This document shows positions 63,988 through 64,000 of a DNA stretch of 64,000 bases, piece by piece. The stretch covers positions 160,103 through 224,102 of the forward strand of contig NZ_FTOC01000005.1 of assembly GCF_900156645.1 (NCBI RefSeq), given 5' to 3'. Every line of letters starts with the position of its first letter. The first letter of the stretch is position 1. The notes under the pieces were generated by a model. The model was not told the DNA's origin. It saw only the letters and a list, made by a program, of their open reading frames with translations, and searched no databases. The DNA comes from Salimicrobium flavidum (lineage in GTDB: Bacteria > Bacillota > Bacilli > Bacillales > Halobacillaceae). The translations under genes and the position numbers were made by a program.

Positions 63988-64000
63988 ATGAACCGGGAAC
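63988..64000 (+). CDS. Start of a gene cut by the right window edge
   Basis: The ATG at 63988 reads MNRE and continues beyond the window. An AAAGGAT ribosome site and a dyad operator lie directly upstream. The product cannot be told; a plasmid replication or partition gene would fit the surroundings. Confidence 0.45.

Overview
The window reads as chromosomal DNA of a Gram-positive Bacillaceae bacterium, most likely a moderately halophilic genus such as Salimicrobium or Halobacillus (inference). The reasons are strong AGGAGG ribosome sites, frequent GTG/TTG starts, acidic proteins, a lysine (L-box) riboswitch, sigma-B-type promoters, a Fur box, and B. subtilis-like gene groups (yjcH-yjcG-yjcF; YusV/YfiY/YfiZ/YfhA-type siderophore uptake; an RsbR paralogue).

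Layout. 1-5.2 kb: start of qoxA, an intergenic repeat, a CheB-CheR-PAS fusion followed by a PAS-GGDEF-HD-GYP protein, and a tRNA. 5.4-10 kb: yjcHGF, an MFS pump and a WYL regulator. 10.3-15.9 kb: lysine riboswitch-dapA, an SH3b amidase that seems to start at an ATC codon, katE with a sigma-B promoter, and an internally deleted ornithine-cyclodeaminase homologue. 15.9-25.8 kb: an IS1182 remnant, an ABC exporter, a Fur-controlled siderophore importer, a PdaC-like deacetylase and an MscS-type TM-repeat protein. 26-32 kb: YdaP-like pyruvate oxidase and a three-gene haem-copper oxidase. 32-41.6 kb: RsbR-like stress protein and a copper resistance island (Csp3, SHOCT protein, multicopper oxidase, CopB ATPase, CcdA-like protein, lipoprotein, two-component system). 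Its promoters share an 11-bp tandem direct repeat, probably the binding site of the response regulator. 41.7-57.6 kb: APC permease, several proteins of unknown function, MATE pump, mqo, a chimeric RfbA gene, a YeiH/LysR divergent pair, an NlpC/P60-like protein that lacks its catalytic Cys, and DUF3870-DUF819.

57.55-64 kb is accessory DNA. A decayed IS256-family element abuts the truncated DUF819 gene. It is followed by about 1.8 kb of non-coding, GC-rich DNA full of inverted repeats, with GNRA-capped hairpins and two classes of tandem units whose stems keep pairing although their sequences differ. This looks like a very large structured RNA, or a cluster of RNAs, and is the most interesting item here. 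Beyond it lie a low-GC VOC-family gene, two iteron-like repeat arrays, an XRE regulator, a frameshifted pseudogene and the start of a gene with its own operator. Together these suggest plasmid- or phage-derived DNA.

Three genes (OCD homologue, RfbA chimera, IS1182 transposase) carry large deletions or fusions that leave an open frame, suggesting recent genome erosion. All coordinates and readings were made by eye; no database search was run.
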